Source of the DNA: an uncultured Fretibacterium sp.
GTDB taxonomy: Bacteria; Synergistota; Synergistia; Synergistales; Aminobacteriaceae
Length of the DNA stretch: 10,536 nt
Direction of reading: 5' to 3'
NCBI RefSeq assembly: GCF_938040765.1
Contig: NZ_CALIAA010000125.1
Location: 1-10,536, forward strand
This document shows, in pieces, positions 1 through 6,450 of the stretch. The notes beneath the pieces are model-generated. The model saw only the letters and a program-made list of their open reading frames with translations. It was not told the origin of the DNA and ran no database searches. The position numbers and the translations under genes are program-made. Each line of letters opens with the position of its first letter. Positions within the stretch are counted from its first letter, which is position 1.

Positions 1-414
1 AGCGATAACGGCGCTGGAATAGCCGTCGTCATAATATTTTCTCAAAGAGGGGACCATGGAGCTTCCTATCGCACTGGCGCTGGCAACCGCCGAGCCGCTG
101 ACCGAGGCGAGAAGAGCGCCCGTGAGAACCGCAACATGCGCAAGTCCTCCGTGTACCCGTCCCACCACACTATTGGCGAAGTCGACGAGCCGGTCCATGA
201 TCCCGCCCTCAACCATCAGTTCCCCAGCCACCATAAAAAGCGGTATGGAAATCAGGGGAAAAGAGTCGATTGCGTGCATCATACGCTGCGGCATCACGAC
301 GAAATCGATAGAGCCCATAAAGAGCCCTGCCAAAGAGGCAAAACCCAATGTGAAAGCCAAAGGCATGCCCAAACAAGCCAATACTGCAAAGACAAGGACG
401 ATCACGATACTCAT
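1..414 (-). CDS. dctM: TRAP transporter large permease (DctM), N-terminal part
   Basis: The first 138 codons of a TRAP transporter large membrane subunit; the gene continues past the left edge. DctM is the Na+-coupled channel subunit that takes solute from the DctP binding protein across the inner membrane. The translated start is MSIVIVLVFAVLACLGMPLAF, followed by hydrophobic segments and family-typical stretches: a Phe-Pro-Leu-Ile-x-Ile-Pro-Leu-Phe run near residues 62-70, a VAGELM segment and the Ser/Ala/Gly-rich stretch TGALLASVSGSAVASASA near residues 102-119, which matches the conserved small-residue region of the family. The start is ATG at 414-412, overlapping the dctQ stop as ATGA, with a GGGAGGGC ribosome site at 430-423. 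Being last of dctP-dctQ-dctM fits the standard order and implies translational coupling. The family call is secure; the substrate is unknown. Confidence 0.93.
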   Translation of the reverse strand, partial: MSIVIVLVFAVLACLGMPLAFTLGFASLAGLFMGSIDFVVMPQRMMHAIDSFPLISIPLFMVAGELMVEGGIMDRLVDFANSVVGRVHGGLAHVAVLTGALLASVSGSAVASASAIGSSMVPSLRKYYDDGYSSAVIA

Positions 415-953
415 GGGCTTCTGCCCTCCCAGATTTTAGTTCCGAAAATCACCTGAAGGATAAGGTGAAAAAAACTGTGTATCATGGAAATCAGGATGGG
501 TATGTAGTAGACGGCCGCCGTAAAATTGAGAATGGGCATGAGCTCCTGCATTTTTTCGCGGGTCGCCCCGATACCATAGTAGAAAACGACCAGACAGAGC
601 AAGGCGCAAAACATCATCATGCCTCGGGAGACTCCCTCGAACCAGGTCGTGGGAAGTTTTCTGACCAGAATATCGATCCCCACATGCACCCCGGCCTTGA
701 GACCATGAGGGATAGCCAAGAACATGGCCCACACAAAGGTAAGCCGGGATACCTCATCGGCCCAGGCAATGGAATAGGAAAAAAGATAACGGGTCAGAAC
801 CTGAAAAACGACCAACAGGGTCATCAGGAGCATATTGACGATAAGTACCCATCGGGAAATTTTGTCAATAAACTCGAGCAATTTGAGACAAAGAAGAAGG
901 ACCGCGGATTCGGCCTTAGTCGAATCCGCTGGCTGATGGCATTCTCCCTTCAT
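411..953 (-). CDS. dctQ: TRAP transporter small permease (DctQ)
   Basis: A 180-residue small integral-membrane subunit of a TRAP transporter, which pairs with DctM. Four hydrophobic segments are visible, at about residues 35-58, 68-84, 110-128 and 145-168, the usual DctQ topology. Typical features are the LTRYLFSYSIAWADEVSR stretch after helix 1 (the W-x-D/E-E-x-x-R motif of DctQ proteins) and the HVGIDIL segment near residues 90-96, which matches the common HV.ID/V.. motif. The length is normal for the family. The ATG at 953-951 overlaps the dctP stop (ATGA) and the stop overlaps the dctM start in the same way, so all three genes are translationally coupled. The ribosome site is weak (AGAG in the dctP 3' end), consistent with coupling. 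The residues before the first helix (QPADSTKAES) are polar and probably cytoplasmic. Confidence 0.93.
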   Translation of the reverse strand: MKGECHQPADSTKAESAVLLLCLKLLEFIDKISRWVLIVNMLLMTLLVVFQVLTRYLFSYSIAWADEVSRLTFVWAMFLAIPHGLKAGVHVGIDILVRKLPTTWFEGVSRGMMMFCALLCLVVFYYGIGATREKMQELMPILNFTAAVYYIPILISMIHSFFHLILQVIFGTKIWEGRSP

Positions 954-1933
954 TTCGCAATCTCTGCCAAAACGGCATTGACAAGCTCGTCGCCGACCTT
1001 TGCTTTTACCTGATCGATTACGGCTTTCGTCTTTTCACGCAGAACAGCGCGAACTTCGGGAGAAATGGGATCGAACTGCATTCCCGAATCCACAAGGAAC
1101 TTGAGGCTCTCGGCATCCTCGGTAACCGCCGTCTGGCGCTGCCAGGCCACTGCCTCGGCCATCGCTTTTTCTATTGCCGTTCTTTCCTCTTCACTGAAGC
1201 TATCGTACTGTTTCTTGCTGGCGGCCACGATCACAAAATCGAAGAAATGAGCGGTATCGGAAAGGTATTTCTGTACCTCGTTGTACCGACTGGCCCGGAT
1301 CAGGGCAAAAGGATTCTCCTGTCCATCAATGACTCCCTGCTGCAGTGCCTGATAGACCTCCTTCACATCCATCGCGATAGGACTCGCTCCTAAAGCCTCG
1401 AAGGTCGCGATATGCGTCTGATTGGGCTGGAGACGTATCTTCAGTCCCTTGAAATCCTCGACGGACTTCAGAGGACGGATATTGTTGGTGACATTCCGAG
1501 CGCCGACTTCCATATATCCCAGTGCCTGGAATCCTTTTTCTCCAAGCCGTTCGTTCAGAAGATCTCCTACCTTGCCGTCCATGACTCGAAATGCCGCGTC
1601 CCTGTCCGGGAAGATGAAAGGTATGCTCACCGCTTCCAATTCGGGAACGGTACGAGAGAGATAACCGATCGTCAACCATGTTGCAAAAATGGTCCCGTTC
1701 CGGACCTGGTCGACATTCTCCGCCGCTCCGCCCAGCTGCAGCCCGGGAAAGACCTCTGCTGTGAGCTCGCCCTTCGAATATTCCGCCAGTTTCGTCTTGA
1801 AAATCTCCATTGCGCGGCTGCTTGAATGCTCGGGCTGTATATTGCCCGCCAATCGCAGAACCTTGGCAGCCGAGGCCGGAGAAACAAGGAGGGAAAACAC
1901 CAGTGCGCCCAAAAACAATGCCTTGACCTTCAT
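950..1933 (-). CDS. dctP: TRAP transporter periplasmic solute-binding protein (DctP family)
   Basis: A 327-residue extracytoplasmic binding protein that delivers solute to DctQM. Residues 1-22 form a Sec signal peptide (MKVK, hydrophobic core, cleavage after PASA). Family landmarks are the FPGLQLGG segment near 62-69, GARNVTN with Arg146, GLKIRLQPN with Arg167 (the arginine that in most DctP proteins forms a salt bridge with a substrate carboxylate), and DGQENP at 203-208. The substrate is therefore probably an organic acid; which one cannot be read from sequence. Start choice: ATG at 1933-1931 has AGGAGG at 1946-1941 with 7 bases between. The in-frame TTG one codon upstream would sit only 4 bases from it. 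The long leader (1934-2251) has candidate regulatory sites, so this operon probably has its own promoter. Lying just downstream of a ureide operon makes a ureide carboxylate such as allantoate a possible substrate, but this is inference. Confidence 0.95.
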   Translation of the reverse strand: MKVKALFLGALVFSLLVSPASAAKVLRLAGNIQPEHSSSRAMEIFKTKLAEYSKGELTAEVFPGLQLGGAAENVDQVRNGTIFATWLTIGYLSRTVPELEAVSIPFIFPDRDAAFRVMDGKVGDLLNERLGEKGFQALGYMEVGARNVTNNIRPLKSVEDFKGLKIRLQPNQTHIATFEALGASPIAMDVKEVYQALQQGVIDGQENPFALIRASRYNEVQKYLSDTAHFFDFVIVAASKKQYDSFSEEERTAIEKAMAEAVAWQRQTAVTEDAESLKFLVDSGMQFDPISPEVRAVLREKTKAVIDQVKAKVGDELVNAVLAEIAK

Positions 1934-1995
1934 CAAAAGACCTCCTTTAAAATAGATCCTTCATGAAATATATCCCGATACTCCTCTCACTTAAC

Positions 1996-2015
1996 CGATA
2001 ACATTCGATAACATT
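1996..2015. repeat. Tandem 10-bp direct repeat in the dctP leader
   Basis: CGATAACATT occurs twice with no spacer, at 1996-2005 and 2006-2015 (AATGTTATCG twice on the coding strand). Two copies one helical turn apart would place the same bases on the same DNA face, as direct-repeat operators or activator sites do. It lies about 60-80 bases upstream of the dctP ATG. Just downstream, the coding strand has an AT-rich TATATT at 1972-1967 that could be a -10 box, but no good -35 element is seen at 16-18 bases, so the promoter is not called. Confidence 0.4.
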
Positions 2016-2166
2016 CCATTTTTTCATACCGGAAATTCTCCCTATCGGCTCCACATCCTTTAGATTTTGGAAAGATCGCTCATCAAGTACGTCGTCTGTC
2101 GCTTTGAGGGTTGAACGCCTCCTTTTTCCGAGGGAAGAAAGGCTGAACTCAAAACAGCTATAAAAC

Positions 2167-2181
2167 AAAACGTTTCGTTTT
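2167..2181. promoter_or_regulatory. Inverted repeat AAAACG-TTT-CGTTTT, candidate operator
   Basis: A perfect inverted repeat with 6-bp arms around three bases, containing the 8-bp palindrome AAACGTTT. Size and symmetry suit a dimeric helix-turn-helix repressor site; the central-CG palindrome resembles LacI-type operators, though other families are equally possible. It sits 70 bases after the uraD stop and about 235 upstream of the dctP ATG. The 10-mer AAAACGTTTC recurs upstream of uraD at 2936-2945, which supports a regulatory reading. The alternative is a weak terminator for uraD: on the minus strand the repeat is followed by GTTTTAT, but the stem is nearly all A-T and would be unstable. Confidence 0.35.
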
Positions 2182-2251
2182 AGCCTGCCCCTTTCTCGAT
2201 TTAGAATGATCAAAAAGAAATCAGTTACGTTCCCTTTGCTTTGCTCTGCTC

Positions 2252-2788
2252 CTACTCATCCCGCACCAATGCTTCAAGACGTATGCGGGATATGGCTGCT
2301 ATCTGTTCCAACGCGGTACGCCGCTCCTCCGCCGTCGACCTGTCCAGACGGCGCGACAGCTCATAAAAAATACCCTCCTTGGTGTAGTGTCTGACACAGG
2401 CGATGAAGGGGAAACCATGCCTTGCCCTGTATTCGGCGTTCAGCGAATTCAGGCACCGAAACTCCTCGGGCGCGAGAGCGTCGAGGCCGGCACGGGCCTG
2501 CTCCAGTGAGGAGTTCTCCGTCAGCTTCCCCTCCTGCATCTCCCTGCCCGCCAACTCGGGGTGAGCGCACAGGAATTGAAGGACCGTATCGTCGGAACTG
2601 GACAGGACAGCCCCCATCATGGCCTCGTGAAGCTCGGCCAGGTTTTCGAAAGGACGCCGTGCGAAAGCCGCGGAGGCCACCCATGGGGAGTGTTCGAACA
2701 CCGCACCAAGCAGGCGGACAAAACGCTCCTCCTCCATTCCGTTCAGATCGTTCAAGGCAATTCGCGAATCGGACATTGTCGTCTTCAT
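2252..2788 (-). CDS. uraD: 2-oxo-4-hydroxy-4-carboxy-5-ureidoimidazoline (OHCU) decarboxylase
   Basis: A 178-residue cytoplasmic enzyme that decarboxylates OHCU to (S)-allantoin, the last step from urate to allantoin. Family motifs appear in order: FVRLLGAVFEHSPWV (23-37), AHPELAG at 75-81 whose His76 matches the essential histidine of the HPDLAG motif, the SSLEQARAGLD segment (93-103) with Glu96 at the position of the catalytic glutamate, LNAEYRARHGFPFIACVR (116-133), and a C-terminal helix with conserved arginines (168, 170). Length matches the single-domain family. The frame is open upstream to 2887, but ATG at 2788-2786 has GGAGG 8 bases before it and the upstream residues do not look like UraD, so this start is chosen. 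It lies downstream of livF and on the same strand as allB and the racemases, as expected for a ureide operon. No transthyretin-like HIU hydrolase domain is fused or adjacent. Confidence 0.93.
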   Translation of the reverse strand: MKTTMSDSRIALNDLNGMEEERFVRLLGAVFEHSPWVASAAFARRPFENLAELHEAMMGAVLSSSDDTVLQFLCAHPELAGREMQEGKLTENSSLEQARAGLDALAPEEFRCLNSLNAEYRARHGFPFIACVRHYTKEGIFYELSRRLDRSTAEERRTALEQIAAISRIRLEALVRDE

Positions 2789-2922
2789 CCCTTTTTCCTC
2801 CGTTCCAAGCCCCTCTGGCCATGTCCCCATTCGGAAATTTCGAGGGGGAGCGCCGCCAACGAAACCAGAGCGACGAAACACGCCCACCTCAGGTTCGGCA
2901 GCAAGCCCACCAGCCCGCCCAC
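2785..2922 (-). CDS. Possible 45-residue hydrophobic small protein upstream of uraD
   Basis: An open frame starting with GTG (2922-2920) and ending in TGA at 2787-2785, overlapping the uraD start as ATGA, the same arrangement as at other junctions here. The predicted product starts MGGLVGLLPNLRWACFVALV, continues hydrophobic to about residue 29 and ends in a basic tail (RGLERRKKG), which would suit a single-span inner-membrane protein with a cytoplasmic C-terminus. Against it: no Shine-Dalgarno sequence precedes the GTG, no ATG is available in frame, and GC-rich DNA often yields chance open frames. I recognise no family. It could also be the remnant of a longer membrane protein. Confidence 0.2.
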   Translation of the reverse strand: MGGLVGLLPNLRWACFVALVSLAALPLEISEWGHGQRGLERRKKG

Positions 2923-2935
2923 GACGACATGGACG

Positions 2936-2945
2936 AAAACGTTTC
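2936..2945. promoter_or_regulatory. Second copy of the AAAACGTTTC motif, in the livF-uraD spacer
   Basis: The same 10-mer found in the inverted repeat at 2167-2176 recurs here, in the context ACGAAAACGTTTCTCC. It lies in the roughly 205-base spacer between livF and uraD, about 150 bases before the uraD start. The outer arms are less symmetric than at 2167-2181. If both are real sites, one regulator could control uraD separately from the liv genes as well as dctPQM. This is pattern inference only. Confidence 0.25.
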
Positions 2946-2993
2946 TCCCCCTATCGCTCGATCGCCAAGCGCAGTCGACGGGATGTATAAAAA

Positions 2994-3722
2994 CTACTTA
3001 TGGCCTTCCCCGACATCTCCGCCCAGATAGGCCCTCTGCACCCGCTCGTCATCGCGAAGCTCCGCCGAACTCCCCTCCAGGGCGACCCTGCCCGTCACCA
3101 TCACGTAGGCGCGATGGGAGATCTTCAGGGCCATCCGGGAGTTCTGCTCCACCAGGATAATGCCGACCTCGTCCTCCCGGTTGATCTGGACGATGGCCCG
3201 GGCTATCTCCTGTACGAAGATCGGCGCCACGCCGAGCGACGGCTCGTCCAGCAACAGGAGCTTGGGACGTGCCATCAAGCCGCGGCCTATGACGAGCATC
3301 TGTTGTTCGCCCCCGCTCATCGTCCCGGCGGTCTGCCCGATACGTTCCTTCAAGCGGGGGAACCGGGTGAACACCCGTTCCAGCGACTCCTCGACCTCCG
3401 CACGCCGACGGTTCAGAAACGCCCCCATCAGCAGGTTGTCCTTCACCGTCATGAGGGGAAACACGTGCCGCCCCTCCGGGACCATCGTGATTCCCCGCTT
3501 GACGATCTCCTCCACCGCAAGGTGATCGATCCGCTCTCCCTCGAAGACGATCTCCCCGGCATCCGGGCGGCGGAGCCCTGTGATCGCACGGAGCACCGAG
3601 GTTTTTCCCGCACCGTTGGCCCCGATCAGCGTCACGATCTCCCCTCGGTTCAGCGAGATGGATACACCGCGGAGCGCCCGGACGCAATCGTAGGTGATGT
3701 TCATGTTCTTCGCCTCGAGCAT
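2994..3722 (-). CDS. livF: Liv/HAAT-type ABC importer ATPase (LivF-like)
   Basis: A 242-residue ATP-binding subunit that works as a heterodimer with LivG on the cytoplasmic face of LivHM. Walker A is GANGAGKT (34-41), the signature is MSGGEQQ (134-140), Walker B is LLLLDEPS ending at 161, and the switch region IILVEQN follows. The VPEGRHVFPLMTV segment (80-92) and the glutamine instead of histidine in VEQN are characteristic of LivF as opposed to LivG. Length is close to the usual 235-240. Its ATG (3722-3720) shares one base with the livG stop; AGGAGG lies within the livG 3' end. TAG at 2996-2994 ends it. The name gives the family; the substrate here is more likely a ureide or hydantoin than leucine, judged by neighbours. 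Confidence 0.95.
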   Translation of the reverse strand: MLEAKNMNITYDCVRALRGVSISLNRGEIVTLIGANGAGKTSVLRAITGLRRPDAGEIVFEGERIDHLAVEEIVKRGITMVPEGRHVFPLMTVKDNLLMGAFLNRRRAEVEESLERVFTRFPRLKERIGQTAGTMSGGEQQMLVIGRGLMARPKLLLLDEPSLGVAPIFVQEIARAIVQINREDEVGIILVEQNSRMALKISHRAYVMVTGRVALEGSSAELRDDERVQRAYLGGDVGEGHK

Positions 3723-4504
3723 CAGAACCCCACCTCCTCGTCCTCGTGCCCGAGATAGGCCTCGATGACTGCCTCGTCCGACTGGATAGCGGCGGGCACG
3801 CCCTCCGCTATCTTCTTTCCGAAGTTCAGCACCACGATTCGGTCGCTGATGCTCATGACGGCGGGCATGTCGTGCTCCACCAGCAGGACCGTTACGCCGC
3901 GGTCCCGGATGCCGCGAACCATCCGCATGGCGTGCTGCGTCTCGTCGGAGTTCATGCCGGCGAAGGGCTCATCCAGCAAGAGCAGTTTCGGCCGCGCCGC
4001 CATCCCGATGGCGATGCCCAGTGCGCGGAGGTAGCCATGCGGCAGAGTGGAGGCCTGCATCTCCTTCACATCCTGCAGGCCCAGGTAGTCCAGGATCTCC
4101 GCGGCACTCTCCCGAAACCGGGCCTCGTCCCGCCGCGCCGCGGGGGTCCCGAAAAAAAAGCCGGTCAGCGACGCCGTGCTCTGGAGATGGTGCGCGACAA
4201 CCACGTTGTCGATCGCCGTCATGTTCCGGAAGATCGTCGTCTCCTGGAAGGTGCGGACAATCCCCTTGCGAGCGACGTGGTGGGGCGACATCGAGGTGAT
4301 GTCCTCGCCCCGATAGACGACCTTTCCGGACGAAGCGTGGAGGAAGGACGATATCAGCTTGAAGAGCGTGCTCTTCCCCGCGCCGTTGGGGCCGATAAGG
4401 CTCAGGATCTCCCCTTCCTCCACGGAGAAGGAGACGTCGTTCACGGCCGCCAGGCCGCCGAATCGTTTGGTCAGGTTCTTGACCTCCAGCAGGGGCATGG
4501 TCAT
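3722..4504 (-). CDS. livG: Liv/HAAT-type ABC importer ATPase (LivG-like)
   Basis: A 260-residue ATPase subunit. Walker A is GPNGAGKST (38-46), the Q-loop is RTFQET around Gln87, Walker B is LLLLDEPF (174-181) followed by AGMN as in LivG proteins, and the switch His lies in LLVEHDM. The signature loop is LPHGYLRALGIA (154-165), well away from the LSGGQ consensus and from the usual LivG YGxQRxLEIA, though the key glycine (157) remains. Start choice: ATG at 4504-4502 overlaps the livM stop (ATGA) and has GGAGGAGGG just upstream; a second ATG two codons on is possible. The frame is open far upstream through livM, but that is a GC-rich shadow. Confidence 0.95.
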   Translation of the reverse strand: MTMPLLEVKNLTKRFGGLAAVNDVSFSVEEGEILSLIGPNGAGKSTLFKLISSFLHASSGKVVYRGEDITSMSPHHVARKGIVRTFQETTIFRNMTAIDNVVVAHHLQSTASLTGFFFGTPAARRDEARFRESAAEILDYLGLQDVKEMQASTLPHGYLRALGIAIGMAARPKLLLLDEPFAGMNSDETQHAMRMVRGIRDRGVTVLLVEHDMPAVMSISDRIVVLNFGKKIAEGVPAAIQSDEAVIEAYLGHEDEEVGF

Positions 4505-5511
4505 CGTCCCTCCTCCCCCTCGTCCTGGGGATCGGGCGCGCAGAGGAAGCGCCTGCGTCCCCAGGGCAGTTTGAGGCTCAGCAGCCCGTTGGGCAGCCAG
4601 AGCATCATGCCGATCATGATCAAGGAGTAGATGAGGGGCTGATACTGGTTGAGTCCCTGGAGCATCTCGAAGCTGATGAAGAGGACGAACGTGCCGACGA
4701 GCGCACCCCAGACGCTCCCCAGCCCTCCCAGAAAACAGTAGAGCAGAAAATAGGTGGAATCCTGGACCGTAAAGGATGCGGGATAAACGGACTGGTGCAT
4801 CGTCACGAAGAACGCCCCGCCGGCCCCCGCGAATGCGGCACAGATGGCCAGCGCGATCACGCGCAGCCTGGGGACGTCGACCCCGAAGGAGGACGCCAGG
4901 TCCTCGTTCTGCTGGAGCGAACGAAACAGCCAGCCCAGGCGGCTGTTGACGATCCGGTAGAGCGCGGCGAACCCGATGATGAGGAAACAGGCGCCGAGGT
5001 AGTAGAACGCCAGGTGCTTGTCGACGGCCGAGAAGTCGGGGATCAGGGTCAGCCCGCCGACGCTCAGAGCTCCGGGCAGGGGCAGGTTCAGAATCCCCTT
5101 GGCCCCATTGGTGATCGACGGAAAGCTCTGGGCCGCCAGGCGCGCCGTCTCCGTCAGGCTCAGGGTGATCATCGAGAAATAGACGCCCTTGAGGCGCAGC
5201 AGGGGCATCCCGATCAGCACGCTGAGCAGCACGGTCACGAGGATGGCTCCCACGAGCGACGTCCAGAAGGAGCAGCCCAGCCGGGAGACGAGGATCGCGG
5301 AGGTATAGCCCCCCACCAGGGCGAAGGCCCCCTGCCCGATGTTGATGCGGCCGATATAGAAGATCAGCCACACCCCCGCACTGATCACGCTCAGGACGGA
5401 CGCGGTGGTGAGGACCCTCAGAAAATAGGGCCTGTCCCGAAACACAAGGGGAATGGCCACGAGATAAATCAGCAGGAATACCGCTAAAAGCGCGATTTTC
5501 TTCATTTTCAT
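4501..5511 (-). CDS. livM: Liv/HAAT-type ABC importer permease (LivM-like)
   Basis: A 336-residue inner-membrane permease that pairs with LivH. It begins with a hydrophobic segment after a short basic start (MKMKKIALLAVFLL), followed by the family-typical GRINIGQGAFALVGGY stretch (near 55-70), the LRLKGVYFSMITLSLTE segment (near 105-121) and the cytoplasmic coupling region SLQQNEDLASSFGVDVPRLR, which corresponds to the R.....AA...G.......A helix that contacts the ATPases. GGLGSVWGALVGT (near 264-276) and LPNGLLS are also conserved. ATG at 5511-5509 has GAGGAGG 8 bases upstream, embedded in the end of livH; a second ATG two codons later is a weaker option. The polar C-terminal tail (PDPQDEGEEGR) overlaps the livG ribosome site. 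Confidence 0.94.
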   Translation of the reverse strand: MKMKKIALLAVFLLIYLVAIPLVFRDRPYFLRVLTTASVLSVISAGVWLIFYIGRINIGQGAFALVGGYTSAILVSRLGCSFWTSLVGAILVTVLLSVLIGMPLLRLKGVYFSMITLSLTETARLAAQSFPSITNGAKGILNLPLPGALSVGGLTLIPDFSAVDKHLAFYYLGACFLIIGFAALYRIVNSRLGWLFRSLQQNEDLASSFGVDVPRLRVIALAICAAFAGAGGAFFVTMHQSVYPASFTVQDSTYFLLYCFLGGLGSVWGALVGTFVLFISFEMLQGLNQYQPLIYSLIMIGMMLWLPNGLLSLKLPWGRRRFLCAPDPQDEGEEGR

Positions 5512-5524
5512 GAGACCGCCCTCC

Positions 5525-6385
5525 TCAGCTTACGGCCTTGCCCATCAAGCCGTTGGGGCGCACGGCAAGGAAGACGATCAGGGCCACGAAGATGATCAGG
5601 TACGTCTCTCCGCCGGGGAAGAAATAGTAGCCCCAAGACTCGAGCATGCCCAGGGCCAGTCCGCCCAGGATGGCGCCGGAGATGGCGCCGGCCCCGCCGA
5701 TCATGACCATGATGAAGGTCTTGACGGAGATCCATTGGCCCAGTCCCGCGTTGACGCCCGAGATGGGCACCAGCATCGCCCCCGCCAGGCCGGCCAGCAT
5801 CGCCGCCAGGGCCCAGCCGAGTATGGCGTAGCGCCCCACGTTGACGCCCATGAGCCGCGCGGTCTCCGCATCCTGGGCCATGGCCCTCAGGGCCCGGCCC
5901 GGTCGGGTGTAGCGCATGAAAATGATGAACGCCGCGATAAACAGACAGGAGAGTCCGATCACCAGAAGCCTGCCCTTGGGGATGAAGACCCCTCCGACGT
6001 TGAAGACCCCGCTCACGACGGCCGGAACCCCCCGATGCTTTTCCCCGAAGAAGATGAGCACGAGGCTCTCCACCATCATGGCCGTCCCGGCGGAGAGGAG
6101 CATCGTGCTCTCCTCCCGAACGCTGCGCCTCAATACCGGCCGGAAGAAGAGGAGCTCGAAGAGACAGCCGACGACGGCCAGCGTCAGAGCGGACGCCAGG
6201 AGCGCGACGACGAACGGCAGCTTCATGCCTCCGTAGACGTAGTAGGTGACGAATCCGCCCAGGACGTAAAGTTGACCGTGGGCAAAGTTCAAAACGTTCA
6301 TCAGGGCGAAGATCAGCGTCAGTCCCAAGGCTATGAGCGCGTACTGAGCCCCCGTGTACAGTCCGTTGAAGAGTACCTGTCCCAA
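5525..6385 (-). CDS. livH: Liv/HAAT-type ABC importer permease (LivH-like), TTG start
   Basis: A 286-residue permease, partner of LivM. Residues 1-60 contain the canonical GLYTGAQYALIALGLTLIF and MNVLNFAHGQLYVLGGF segments of LivH. The coupling helix RALRAMAQDAETARLMGVNV lies near 163-182, and MIGGAGAISGAILGGLALG is the conserved glycine-rich helix. Start choice: the frame has TAG inside the ribosome site, and the only start at a sensible distance is TTG at 6385-6383, 8 bases after AGGAGG. The first internal ATG (MNVLN) would cut off a conserved helix, so the TTG is well supported. Thirteen bases separate it from livM. It follows a long, hairpin-rich spacer after the binding-protein gene, an arrangement that often lets the binding protein be made in excess. 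Confidence 0.94.
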   Translation of the reverse strand: MGQVLFNGLYTGAQYALIALGLTLIFALMNVLNFAHGQLYVLGGFVTYYVYGGMKLPFVVALLASALTLAVVGCLFELLFFRPVLRRSVREESTMLLSAGTAMMVESLVLIFFGEKHRGVPAVVSGVFNVGGVFIPKGRLLVIGLSCLFIAAFIIFMRYTRPGRALRAMAQDAETARLMGVNVGRYAILGWALAAMLAGLAGAMLVPISGVNAGLGQWISVKTFIMVMIGGAGAISGAILGGLALGMLESWGYYFFPGGETYLIIFVALIVFLAVRPNGLMGKAVS

Positions 6386-6393
6386 AAACGATC

Positions 6394-6399
6394 CCTCCT
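6394..6399 (-). promoter_or_regulatory. livH ribosome binding site (AGGAGG)
   Basis: AGGAGG on the minus strand, 8 bases before the TTG codon at 6385-6383. An in-frame TAG overlaps its first bases, excluding any earlier start. Together these fix the non-ATG start of livH. Confidence 0.8.
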
Positions 6400-6411
6400 A
6401 TCGGGACGGCG

Positions 6412-6437
6412 AGGCCCCGAAGCATGACTCGGGGCCT
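6412..6437. other. Hairpin just upstream of the livH ribosome site
   Basis: Arms AGGCCCCGA (6412-6420) and TCGGGGCCT (6429-6437) pair perfectly over 9 bp with an 8-base loop. On the minus-strand transcript the stem ends 12 bases before the AGGAGG of livH. No U-run follows, so it is not a normal intrinsic terminator; it could protect the 5' end of a processed livH mRNA or modulate translation. Confidence 0.6.
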
Positions 6438-6450
6438 GCCCCGAACCCCG

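Larger units (their letters stand above)
1934..2251. other. Intergenic region between uraD and dctP
   Basis: A stretch of about 320 bases, more AT-rich than the flanking ureide operon, that I read as non-coding. It holds the inverted repeat at 2167-2181, the tandem 10-bp repeat at 1996-2015, an AT-rich TATATT at 1972-1967 and the dctP ribosome site at 1946-1941. A second good Shine-Dalgarno-like AGGAGG on the minus strand (2123-2118) has no start codon at a usable distance and may be chance or the trace of a lost gene. An 88-codon open frame (2213-1947, minus) begins with TTG, lacks a ribosome site and resembles nothing I recognise. No strong intrinsic terminator after uraD is visible, so read-through into dctPQM is possible. 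Confidence 0.55.

Noticed and set aside
1967..1995. Sigma-70 promoter for dctP with TATATT as the -10 box
   Set aside because: No reasonable -35 box is present at 16-18 bases; the best candidate matches only about half of TTGACA.
2118..2123. Orphan Shine-Dalgarno AGGAGG on the minus strand
   Set aside because: No ATG, GTG or TTG follows at 4-12 bases, so it starts no gene.
2160..2183. Rho-independent terminator after uraD
   Set aside because: The stem AAAACG/CGTTTT is short and A-T rich, and the following GTTTTAT is a poor U-run. The operator reading is preferred and termination is left open.
1947..2213. 88-codon minus-strand open frame just upstream of dctP
   Set aside because: It starts with TTG, has no ribosome site, resembles no family I know and overlaps the likely regulatory region. 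A decayed gene cannot be fully excluded.
3722..5371. LivG extended upstream to 549 residues
   Set aside because: The extra part runs through livM in another frame. The LivG domain begins at 4504 with a good ribosome site and an ATGA overlap.
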